From contig WAJY01000115.1 in NCBI GenBank assembly GCA_015523645.1, forward strand, positions 1 to 13,408: a stretch of DNA of 13,408 nucleotides. The letters are read 5' to 3'. The first letter of the stretch is position 1. Every line of letters starts with the position of its first letter. Made by a program: the position numbers and the translations under genes. The stretch comes from Geoglobus sp. (GTDB lineage Archaea; Halobacteriota; Archaeoglobi; Archaeoglobales; Archaeoglobaceae). Shown piece after piece: positions 6,677 to 13,014 of the stretch. A model generated the notes under the pieces. The model had not been told where the DNA came from and made no database searches. It saw only the letters and a list, made by a program, of their open reading frames with translations.

Positions 6677-6708
6677 TTTATAAAACTAGTTTTACAACAG
6701 TAGTAAAA
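6677..6708 (+). promoter_or_regulatory. cytochrome gene promoter with operator copy A
   Basis: TATA box TTTATAAAA at 6677-6685 is preceded by an A/C-rich BRE-like stretch. It is followed 4 bp later by the inverted repeat TTTTACAACAGTAGTAAAA (6690-6708; arms TTTTAC/GTAAAA, 7-base spacer). The expected start of transcription, about 25 bp after the TATA box, falls in the repeat's right arm, so a bound protein would block RNA polymerase. The ribosome binding site AGGTGTG starts 2 bp after the repeat and precedes the ATG at 6720. The same layout recurs before the ccm operon. Confidence 0.75.
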
Positions 6709-6719
6709 GAGGTGTGAAA

Positions 6720-7106
6720 ATGAGTCTAGAGAGAATTTGGTTAAAAGTGTTGATTTTTATTTTGCTGCTGGCAATTTTAACACAGCCAATATTATCGCGA
6801 CCTATATACATTAAAGAGTTTAAGGACTTCCCAGATGACATAAAGAGATGCGAGCTATGTCACATTCAAAGCTCCGGATATGGAGGATTGAACAGCTTTG
6901 GAAGGGACTTTTCTCTCAACAAAAAGCTGACAGATGATTTGATGAGAATTGACAGCGATAAAGATGGATTCTCTAACATAGAGGAGCTCAAATCTGGGAC
7001 ATTTCCGGGAAATCCAGATTCTCATCCCGGATCAAAAGCTCCCGGATTTTCTGCCTTCTCAATGCTCGCCATATTGCTAATTCTTTCAATACTCAGAAAC
7101 ATTTAA
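6720..7106 (+). CDS. secreted monoheme c-type cytochrome with EF-hand-like loop and PGF-CTERM anchor
   Basis: A 128-residue protein started at the ATG at 6720, because GAGGTG sits 5 bp upstream; an in-frame GTG at 6714 lies inside that site. Visible parts: a signal peptide (hydrophobic run about residues 8-25, cut near ILS-RP), one heme c site CELCH (C44, C47, H48), then LNSFGRDF. A calcium-loop-like DSDKDGFSNIEE follows (78-89, Asp at 78/80/82), then SGTFPGNPDSHPG. The tail APGFSAFSM plus a hydrophobic helix and final Arg (108-128) matches PGF-CTERM, the archaeosortase A signal that leads to lipid anchoring. The mature protein would sit on the outer face of the membrane as an electron carrier. 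The gene precedes the ccm operon and shares its operator, so it is a likely client of that machinery. Confidence 0.85.
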   Translation: MSLERIWLKVLIFILLLAILTQPILSRPIYIKEFKDFPDDIKRCELCHIQSSGYGGLNSFGRDFSLNKKLTDDLMRIDSDKDGFSNIEELKSGTFPGNPDSHPGSKAPGFSAFSMLAILLILSILRNI

Positions 7107-7131
7107 AATACATTTTACATTTAGTGTAAAA
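7102..7131 (+). promoter_or_regulatory. ccm operon promoter with operator copy B
   Basis: A TATA-like TTTAAAATA (7102-7110) overlaps the stop codon of the cytochrome gene. It is followed 2 bp later by TTTTACATTTAGTGTAAAA (7113-7131), a 7-bp-arm inverted repeat with TACA/TGTA half-sites like those bound by BlaI/MecI/CopY repressors. AGGTGTG begins 2 bp later (7133) and the ATG is at 7144. The spacing nearly copies that of the upstream cytochrome promoter. Confidence 0.75.
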
Positions 7132-7143
7132 TAGGTGTGAAAA

Positions 7144-7578
7144 ATGGTCTCAAGCATTGTTAAAGGATTTCTCTCCGGAGTTCTTCTTCTATTCCTCATT
7201 GCAGGAATGGCTGAAGGTCAATACAGCCTGAAGGATGTTGAGGAGAAGATATACTGTCCGTGTGGCTGTGGTAATGTTCTAGCTGAATGTCAGTGCGAAA
7301 CAGCGGTTGCAGAAAGGGCAAAGATAAGCAGAGAGCTTCTTTCAGGCAAGACACCAAATGAAATAATTTCCGAATATACAGCGGTATATGGTAGCTCTAT
7401 ACTTGTAAATCAAGAAGCACAGAGCATAAAAAAAGCCTCAAAGGAGACATCGATGAATTTGCTGCCTTTCTATATTGTGGGTCTCATGGTAACAGGATTT
7501 GTAGCATATAGACTGGGAAAAGGATCAAGGAAGGAGAAAAATGGAGAGAAGAGAAAGAAGAAGGAATGGGAGATTTAG
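7144..7578 (+). CDS. ccmH: CcmH-like cytochrome c biogenesis protein, CPCGCG variant (first copy)
   Basis: A 144-residue protein of the CcmH/CycL type. It has a signal or anchor helix (residues 5-24), an external domain and a second membrane helix (about 105-123), then a Lys/Arg-rich cytoplasmic tail. Classical CcmH carries LRCxxC and reduces the apocytochrome heme-site disulfide. Here the motif is C38-P-C40-G-C42-G followed by C49-Q-C51, i.e. CxCxCx6CxC. The three-helix core is conserved (AERAKISRELLSGKTPNEIISEYTAVYGSSIL aligns with the family's LRxxVRxxLxxGxSDxEIxxxxVxRYGxxVL pattern; pieces quoted at residues 57-87). The gene starts the ccm operon behind AGGTGTG and lies 12 bp before ccmF. 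The family assignment is solid, but the thiol chemistry of the five-cysteine motif is unknown. Confidence 0.82.
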   Translation: MVSSIVKGFLSGVLLLFLIAGMAEGQYSLKDVEEKIYCPCGCGNVLAECQCETAVAERAKISRELLSGKTPNEIISEYTAVYGSSILVNQEAQSIKKASKETSMNLLPFYIVGLMVTGFVAYRLGKGSRKEKNGEKRKKKEWEI

Positions 7579-7590
7579 AGAGGTGCTGGA

Positions 7591-9540
7591 ATGGAGCTGG
7601 GATACATCTCAATTCTCATAGCTCTCATCTCCTCTTTGACCTCTCTTTACTATTATTACTTTGGCATCAAAAACAAAAGTCCAACAATGCTTAAAAATGG
7701 AGAGAAGTCGATATACATAGCAATAGCATTCATCGCATTCTCATCAATTCTCCTTATCTATTACTTCATCACAGACAGCTTCTGGATTGAGTATGTGGCA
7801 AGCTATTCAAGCAAAGAACTTCCAGCGTTTTACAAAATAACAGCGTTCTGGGCAGGATCTAACGGCTCTCTCCTCCTCTGGACTCTCATACTTTCCTGCT
7901 ACATTTTCGCATATCTTAGAATAGAGAGAAAAGACCTGCTTTCTGCATACGTAATGCTAATATCAATGGCTGTGATGACATTCTTTCTCTTTCTGCTTGC
8001 AACTGTCTCGAATCCCTTTCAAGAGATGGGTTTTATTCCATCCAATGGTTTGGGATTGAATCCGCTTCTCCAAACACCTGAAATGGCAGTTCATCCTCCA
8101 ACACTTTTCTTGGGATATGCAGGATCAGCTTTGGTTTTTTCACTGGCAATTTCTGGCATTCTGCTCTCAGATGATAGATGGGTATTCAGGGCAAGAAAGT
8201 GGATTGTCTTCACGTGGATATGGCTCACTCAGGGGATATTCTGGGGGGCTGTGTGGGCTTACAGGGTTCTTGGATGGGGTGGTTACTGGGCTTGGGATCC
8301 GGTTGAGAATTCCTCTCTTCTTCCATGGCTAACGCTCTCTGCACTCATGCACAGCATAATGATACAGGAAGCAAGAAAGGGGATGAAGCTGTGGAACATA
8401 CTCTTGGCTTCCATAACATTTGAATTTGTCATTCTTGGAACATTCATAACAAGGAGTGGAATAATAAGCAGTGTTCATGCGTTCGGGCAAAGCAATTTAA
8501 CACCACCTTTTATGCTGATGCTTGTGTTTGTTGGAATCTTTACACTAATCGTGATTTTTGCAAGAAAAGATTACATAAAAAGTCAGGATATTGTTGAGTC
8601 TGTTGCATCAAAGGAGGCAACTTTCCTCTTTAACAACCTGATACTTGTTGCATCATCTCTAACAGTCTTCTGGGGAACGATATTTCCGCTTGTAAGTGAG
8701 GGTATCGCAGGCTACAAGGTAACAATAGGTCCACCTTTCTACAACCAGGTTATAACTCCCCTTGCATTTTTGCTTGTAGTTCTTCTTGGATTCTGCATAG
8801 CATTTCCTTGGAGAAGGGCTAACAGCAAGGAGTTAATTAGAAGATTGAGACTGCCAGCTTTGGCATTTTTTGTAGGAGCAAGCTTATCCATGGCATTTCA
8901 GCTTAAAATTGAGCTAATACTGGCTCTCTCTGTCTTTATGTTCTCCCTGACTACCCATCTTCAACAGTATATCCAAGACACATCAAAGTTTAGGGAGGAA
9001 TACAAAAGACTGAGCAGCATTAAGATACTGCTGAGAAGGAGAAGGAGATATGGTGGTTATACAGCACATCTGGGCTTGCTTTTGATTTTCATCGGAATTG
9101 CCGGTGGTGTTTACTCTCAAAGCTATGAGAATGTGGCTATGAAGGTAAATGAAAAAATGGAATTTGGAGATTACGTTTTGGTTTACAGGGGAATCGATTT
9201 TAAAGATACGAGGCTGAAAACATCCTGGTATGCGCATGTAGAATTATGGAAGGATGGCAAGCTTCTGAAAATCATGAAACCGGCTATAGAAAGGTACAAG
9301 TCCGGAAATGGGGAGGAGATAAGGAGGGTTGACATATTCACAGAGCTCCCGAAGGATGTTTACATAATCTTCAGTGGAGCTACTGGAGATACAGCCTTTT
9401 TCGATGTCAAAATAGATCCGGCAATAAATCTGATATGGGTGGGTTGCTGGGTGCTTACAGCGGGAGGGATTTTTGCTCTAATCCCTAGAAGGGTTGTTAG
9501 CCAGTTTGTTTTTAAGGTGGAGAGTGAGGTGAAGGCATGA
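7591..9540 (+). CDS. ccmF: cytochrome c heme lyase subunit CcmF
   Basis: A 649-residue polytopic membrane protein of the heme-handling family. It attaches heme to CxxCH sites on the outer face of the membrane in System I. The WWD domain GWGGYWAWDPVEN spans residues 228-240. The four key histidines have clear counterparts: H168 (AVHPP), H254 (ALMHS), H296 (SSVHAF) and H493 (YTAHLG), corresponding to the WWD-flanking and heme-b histidines of bacterial CcmF. A large external loop near the C-terminus (about residues 510-620) precedes the last helix. The length is normal (630-670). GAGGTG lies 7 bp before the ATG, and the 3' end overlaps the second ccmH-like gene by 4 bp. CcmA, B, C and E are not in the window and must be elsewhere if the system is complete. 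Confidence 0.95.
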   Translation: MELGYISILIALISSLTSLYYYYFGIKNKSPTMLKNGEKSIYIAIAFIAFSSILLIYYFITDSFWIEYVASYSSKELPAFYKITAFWAGSNGSLLLWTLILSCYIFAYLRIERKDLLSAYVMLISMAVMTFFLFLLATVSNPFQEMGFIPSNGLGLNPLLQTPEMAVHPPTLFLGYAGSALVFSLAISGILLSDDRWVFRARKWIVFTWIWLTQGIFWGAVWAYRVLGWGGYWAWDPVENSSLLPWLTLSALMHSIMIQEARKGMKLWNILLASITFEFVILGTFITRSGIISSVHAFGQSNLTPPFMLMLVFVGIFTLIVIFARKDYIKSQDIVESVASKEATFLFNNLILVASSLTVFWGTIFPLVSEGIAGYKVTIGPPFYNQVITPLAFLLVVLLGFCIAFPWRRANSKELIRRLRLPALAFFVGASLSMAFQLKIELILALSVFMFSLTTHLQQYIQDTSKFREEYKRLSSIKILLRRRRRYGGYTAHLGLLLIFIGIAGGVYSQSYENVAMKVNEKMEFGDYVLVYRGIDFKDTRLKTSWYAHVELWKDGKLLKIMKPAIERYKSGNGEEIRRVDIFTELPKDVYIIFSGATGDTAFFDVKIDPAINLIWVGCWVLTAGGIFALIPRRVVSQFVFKVESEVKA

Positions 9541-9944
9541 GGAGCTTTTTTGCACTCATAATCCTTTACTCAATCATTTCAGGTTCATCAGCTCTCTCTT
9601 TAAACGACATTCAGGGAGATGTGATATGCACATGCGGGTGCGGTAAGATATTAGAAAACTGTGACTGCGGAACAGCAGAGAGCATGAGGGAAGAAATAAA
9701 TTCAATGATACTTTCAGGCAAAAATAGGCAGGAGATAATAAAGGAGCTTCAGTCAATGTATGGAAGGGAAGTTTTGGCAAATCCTCCAAAAGAAGGTGTT
9801 TTTATAGGATTGTGGTACTATCCGGTTTTTGTTGTGCTGATAGGAGCCATCATTGTTTATGCAATTCTGAAGAGGAGAGACACCGAATGGTACGGAGATC
9901 CGGATGAGACCATAAATCAGGATGAATTTGAACTTGAGCATTAG
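9537..9944 (+). CDS. CcmH-like cytochrome c biogenesis protein, CTCGCG variant (second copy)
   Basis: A 135-residue paralogue of the protein encoded upstream of ccmF. It has a signal helix (residues 3-20), C31-T-C33-G-C35-G and C42-D-C44 with the same CxCxCx6CxC spacing, the same helical core (INSMILSGKNRQEIIKELQSMYGREVL, quoted residues 54-80), and a membrane helix (about 91-111). It ends in a short acidic tail instead of the basic tail of the first copy. The start codon overlaps the ccmF stop (ATGA), so translation is coupled. The gene ends 4 bp into the convergent peptidase gene. Two CcmH-like partners around one CcmF suggest that a thiol relay is shared between them; this is an inference from gene order and motif. 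Confidence 0.82.
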   Translation: MRSFFALIILYSIISGSSALSLNDIQGDVICTCGCGKILENCDCGTAESMREEINSMILSGKNRQEIIKELQSMYGREVLANPPKEGVFIGLWYYPVFVVLIGAIIVYAILKRRDTEWYGDPDETINQDEFELEH

Positions 9945-10588
9945 GCGTAGAACTCATCTATTTTTCTCCTTGCCATTTCCAAGCTTTCCTTACCTGCAAT
10001 CTTTTTTGCATACTCGTCTGCCATAACCTCGATCTTGTCTTGGGAGATGGGTAAGAACGTGAGGTACTTCAGTCTGCTAACGAGGGGTGTCTTGTTCTCC
10101 AAAACATGAAATTTCTCATGTGCAAGCACAGCCTTTATCTCCTCATTTTCGAGAAGGTCAAGCATGCCTGCAGATATGAATATCTCATTTCCCAGTGTAA
10201 AGGCTTTTGGAAGAGATGTATTGAGGACGTTAACCCTGTCCACACCTACAAGTCTCTCAAGCTCCGCATCTCTCTCAAAGCCTATTCTTCTTTTGAGATA
10301 AACCTTGTAGAGGAATGGTGAGACTAGAAGCATCGCAATAGTTATCCCAGCATAGCCAAGATACAGCTTTATGAACAAAATCATATCACATGACATTGAA
10401 AGGAAGAGAACAGGCATGTTTACAAGAGCAAGAACGTTTGCAAACCAGTAAAACCTCAGTTTCTCAATGCTATCTTTCACAATAAAATACCCGAAAATCG
10501 ATACAAAGAATCCTACAGAAATGAGAATTGATGGTATGAACATCTGGGAGTTTCTCAAGCAGGTTATTGTGCATTCTATGGCATTCAT
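9941..10588 (-). CDS. BlaR1/M56-like (M48-related) membrane zinc peptidase lacking a sensor domain
   Basis: A 215-residue integral membrane protease. Three hydrophobic helices occupy about residues 17-38, 46-66 and 70-94. The catalytic domain has the zinc motif H157-E-K-F-H161 and the downstream E187-x3-D191 (EVMADEYA) carrying the third ligand. In BlaR1/MecR1 such a protease, when its sensor is triggered, leads to cleavage of the cognate BlaI/MecI repressor. Here the gene overlaps the repressor gene by 4 bp and follows it. BlaR1 proteins are usually near 600 residues with a C-terminal penicillin-binding sensor. This one ends shortly after the zinc ligands, so any signal must be sensed by the membrane part or another protein. 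It could also be classed as a short HtpX-like M48 protease. Confidence 0.82.
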   Translation of the reverse strand: MNAIECTITCLRNSQMFIPSILISVGFFVSIFGYFIVKDSIEKLRFYWFANVLALVNMPVLFLSMSCDMILFIKLYLGYAGITIAMLLVSPFLYKVYLKRRIGFERDAELERLVGVDRVNVLNTSLPKAFTLGNEIFISAGMLDLLENEEIKAVLAHEKFHVLENKTPLVSRLKYLTFLPISQDKIEVMADEYAKKIAGKESLEMARRKIDEFYA

Positions 10589-10938
10589 TTTTTAATCCCT
10601 TTCTTGTGGAAGTACTCTACAACAACTTCACCAAAGTTCTCCATCAGTTTGTCGAGAACTCCTTCAATAAATTTAACATTCAGCTCATCTCTGCTAAGCT
10701 TAGGCGAGTAAACAAACTTTCTCCTTCCTTCAACCTTCTCTTGCTTTCTCTCAACAAGCTCATTTTTAACCAGCCTGTCAAGAGTTGCCGCTACACTTGA
10801 CAGAGGAGCACCTATGCTTTCTGCAATTAGTGATACATGAGCAGATCCGTTTTTCCACAAAAATTCCATTATTTTCTCTTCAAGCGGGGAAAGAGGAGAC
10901 ATTTTTTCATCAAATTCCACCCTCTCAACTTTGACCAT
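10585..10938 (-). CDS. BlaI/MecI/CopY-family transcriptional repressor
   Basis: A 117-residue Penicillinase_R-type regulator. The winged helix spans about residues 16-80: LSPLEEKIMEFLWKNGSAHV, an AESIG turn, the recognition helix LSSVAATLDRLVKNELVERK, and the wing GRRKFVYSP. The C-terminal helix (LSRDELNVKFIEGVLDKLME) is the usual dimerisation part, where protease cleavage inactivates BlaI. It is the first gene of an operon with the membrane peptidase (4-bp overlap). A TATA-like element about 27 bp upstream suggests a nearly leaderless transcript. The operator-like repeat 8 bp upstream of the ATG implies autoregulation. The same repeat before the cytochrome and ccm genes points to these as its targets. 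The family call is strong; the target assignment is an inference from the shared repeat. Confidence 0.92.
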   Translation of the reverse strand: MVKVERVEFDEKMSPLSPLEEKIMEFLWKNGSAHVSLIAESIGAPLSSVAATLDRLVKNELVERKQEKVEGRRKFVYSPKLSRDELNVKFIEGVLDKLMENFGEVVVEYFHKKGIKK

Positions 10939-10945
10939 AGTCCAT

Positions 10946-10969
10946 TTTTACTTTTACTGTATAAAAACG
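10946..10969 (-). promoter_or_regulatory. repressor gene promoter with operator copy C
   Basis: On the plus strand the site reads TTTTACTTTTACTGTATAA (10946-10964), which is TTTTAC-N7-GTAtAA and has one mismatch to copies A and B. On the minus strand it overlaps the TATA-like TTTTTATAC (about 10961-10969) that serves the repressor gene (ATG at 10938). Repressor bound here would cover both the TATA box and the start of transcription, giving autorepression. There is also a nested shorter inverted repeat, TTTTA-TACAG-TAAAA on the minus strand. Confidence 0.6.
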
Positions 10970-11014
10970 TTGTTGGTATCTTTAATTTCTTTTTCATCTT
11001 TCTTCACGAAATTC

Positions 11015-11023
11015 ATTTAAATA
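11015..11023 (+). promoter_or_regulatory. TATA box of the dihydrolipoamide-dehydrogenase-like gene
   Basis: ATTTAAATA lies 27 bp (from its centre) upstream of the ATG at 11046. No ribosome binding site precedes that ATG, so a leaderless or very short-leader transcript is expected. I see no copy of the TTTTAC-N7-GTAAAA repeat here. Confidence 0.5.
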
Positions 11024-11045
11024 AGGAAAAGCGAAAACTCCGAGC

Positions 11046-12440
11046 ATGGAGAGATACGATGCAATTGTTATTGGGACAGGCTCTGCAATGATAATTGTAA
11101 GCAGACTTCTTGCAATGAAACCTGATGCCAGAATTGCTGTCATAGATAAGGATAAGGCTGGGGGTATTTGCCTGACAAGGGGTTGCATACCCTCAAAATT
11201 GATAATATCTCCTGTGGAGGTTCTTTACGACCTTGAAAAACTTCAGAATCTTATACATGCGGAGATTAAGGGTGTGGATTTCTCTGGGATTATGAAGAGG
11301 ATGAGGGAGAAGGTAAACAGAGAATCAGAAATGATCGAGAAGTCTCTTAATGAAGCAGATAACATAGATTATTTCAAAGAAAGAGCAGAGTTTGTGGGAA
11401 AGTACGAGATCAAAGCAGGGAAGGAGGTTATAAGGTCTGACAGGATATTTATCGGCTCAGGATCGCGCCCCTTAGTTCCAAAAATCCCTGGGCTGAATAA
11501 AGCTGGATTCCTGACAAGTGACTCCATTCTGGAAATTGATAGCATGCCAGAAAGCCTTGCAATAATAGGGGGTGGATATGTTGCCTTGGAATACGGTAAT
11601 TTCTTTGCCAGAGCTGGATGTGATGTGAAAATTATAGAAATGCTTCCCAGAATTCTTTACAATGAGGAGCCTGAGATCTCAAAACTTGTTGAGGAGGAGC
11701 TTTCAAGACATGCAGAGATCTACACATCCCACAAAGTTGTTAGGGTTGAGAGGAAAGGAGAGAGCAAGAGTGTAATTGCGGTTGGCGAGAGAGGAGAGAG
11801 GACAATAGAGGCAGAAGAGATCCTTGTTGCTGTTGGAAGAGAACCAAACTCGGATATACTAAAGCCTGAAAGGAGTGGAATAGATGTTGATGAAAAGGGG
11901 TGGATAAAAGTTGACGAATTCTTGGAGAGCAATGTGGAAGGTGTTTATGCAATCGGAGATGCAAATGGAAAGTACATGTTTAGGCATGTGGCAAACAGAG
12001 AGGCAGTTATTGCTTTTGAAAATGCATTCAACAATGCGAGAATCAAGATGGATTATTCTGCTGTTCCCCATGCTGTCTTTACACAGCCAGAGGTTGCAAG
12101 TGTTGGAATTGGAGAAAGGGAGGCAGTTGAAAGATATGGCAAGGAAAACATCCTGATAGGGTTTGAGGAAATGAGATCACCAGCGAAAGGACTTGCATTG
12201 AATCTCTCTGGATTTGCAAAGATCATAGTGCACAAGGATGGCAGAATTCTTGGAGCTCACATAGTGGGAAAATCCGCATCAATACTTATACAGGAGATTG
12301 TTACACTCATGTCACTCAAGGCACATTTTCATGCAATCCATCACTCCTTGCACATACATCCAGCATTAAGTGAGGTTGTAAGCTGGGCATTCAGCAATCT
12401 TATGAGTGTTGATGAATACCACAAACTTGTCAGGATCTAG
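11046..12440 (+). CDS. dihydrolipoyl dehydrogenase-like pyridine nucleotide-disulfide oxidoreductase
   Basis: A 464-residue class I flavoprotein disulfide reductase. It has an N-terminal FAD site (VIGTGSAM, residues 8-15), the redox-active disulfide C42-LTRG-C47 followed by IPSK, and a second nucleotide site IIGGGYVALEYG (about 173-184). The FAD-binding YAIGDANG segment is followed by a dimerisation domain with the catalytic His438-Pro439 and Glu443 near the C-terminus (HIHPALSEVV). Length and order match dihydrolipoamide dehydrogenase. The first glycine motif is GTGSAM rather than the common GxGxxG, seen in a sub-branch of this superfamily. No lipoamide-dependent complex, glycine cleavage or mercury genes are adjacent. 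The substrate is therefore open: lipoamide, another small disulfide, or CoA disulfide. It stops 3 bp from the convergent gene. Confidence 0.82.
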   Translation: MERYDAIVIGTGSAMIIVSRLLAMKPDARIAVIDKDKAGGICLTRGCIPSKLIISPVEVLYDLEKLQNLIHAEIKGVDFSGIMKRMREKVNRESEMIEKSLNEADNIDYFKERAEFVGKYEIKAGKEVIRSDRIFIGSGSRPLVPKIPGLNKAGFLTSDSILEIDSMPESLAIIGGGYVALEYGNFFARAGCDVKIIEMLPRILYNEEPEISKLVEEELSRHAEIYTSHKVVRVERKGESKSVIAVGERGERTIEAEEILVAVGREPNSDILKPERSGIDVDEKGWIKVDEFLESNVEGVYAIGDANGKYMFRHVANREAVIAFENAFNNARIKMDYSAVPHAVFTQPEVASVGIGEREAVERYGKENILIGFEEMRSPAKGLALNLSGFAKIIVHKDGRILGAHIVGKSASILIQEIVTLMSLKAHFHAIHHSLHIHPALSEVVSWAFSNLMSVDEYHKLVRI

Positions 12441-12443
12441 AAG

Positions 12444-12932
12444 TTAAGCCTTTATGTATTTTGAGAAATCAAGCTTTGCCTTGCTTCTTTCAAGCTCCTT
12501 CAAAGTTTTCATAACTTCCTCATACTTGTCCCCCAAGCATTTTTCTGCATACTCGCACCACTGAACACAGCTGTCTATTTCAAAAACAACCTCTTTTCCA
12601 CAGTTCTCGCATGTAACCTTGATTTCATCAGTCCACCTTTCTATCTCAGCGTTGCAGTATGGACACTGCTTTATCTCAAGCTTTGGTCTAAATATTGTTG
12701 CCGCTCCAGGACAGCTTCCAGGAATTATCTCTGGCTGTCTTATCTCAAGCCTAACATGATCCTCTTCCTCCTTGAATTTCACGATGTATCCTTGCTCGTG
12801 AAGCTTTTTTATCAGAGGTTCAGGTTTTGTCTCAATTATTACATCTATTTCTCCATGTTCCTCCAGTTTTTGAAAAATGAGAGGGAATCTTTTATCCCTT
12901 TCCAATCCCCTAACATCAACAACCTCCACCAT
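12444..12932 (-). CDS. DUF2249-like domain plus zinc ribbon and C-terminal CxxxC...C motif
   Basis: A 162-residue cytoplasmic protein in three parts. Residues 3-66 (VVDVRGLERDKRFPLIFQKL, then a helix with KPEPLIKKL) resemble DUF2249, a TusA-like fold common near denitrification and metal-redox genes. Residues 90-111 form a zinc ribbon, C90-PY-C93...C108-EN-C111. Residues 122-134 are C122-x3-C126-x5-C132-LG (SCVQWCEYAEKCLG), a motif found at the end of several anaerobe proteins that may bind iron-sulfur or another metal. A TATA box (TTAATATATG on the minus strand, 12955-12964) lies about 28 bp upstream of the ATG, and GGTGAT immediately precedes it. The function is unknown; a sulfur-carrier or metallo-regulatory role is plausible but not shown. 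Confidence 0.65.
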   Translation of the reverse strand: MVEVVDVRGLERDKRFPLIFQKLEEHGEIDVIIETKPEPLIKKLHEQGYIVKFKEEEDHVRLEIRQPEIIPGSCPGAATIFRPKLEIKQCPYCNAEIERWTDEIKVTCENCGKEVVFEIDSCVQWCEYAEKCLGDKYEEVMKTLKELERSKAKLDFSKYIKA

Positions 12933-12954
12933 TCACATCACCATCAAGCATATT

Positions 12955-12964
12955 CATATATTAA
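12955..12964 (-). promoter_or_regulatory. TATA box of the DUF2249-like/zinc-ribbon gene
   Basis: The minus-strand sequence TTAATATATG is centred about 28 bp from the ATG at 12932 and sits in an AT-rich gap between two minus-strand genes. The radical SAM gene ends upstream at 13015, so this gene can be transcribed independently of it. Confidence 0.5.
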
Positions 12965-13014
12965 TTATGCGACAAACAATAAGTCAATATTCCCTAAGTA
13001 TTTAGGAGAGTAAC

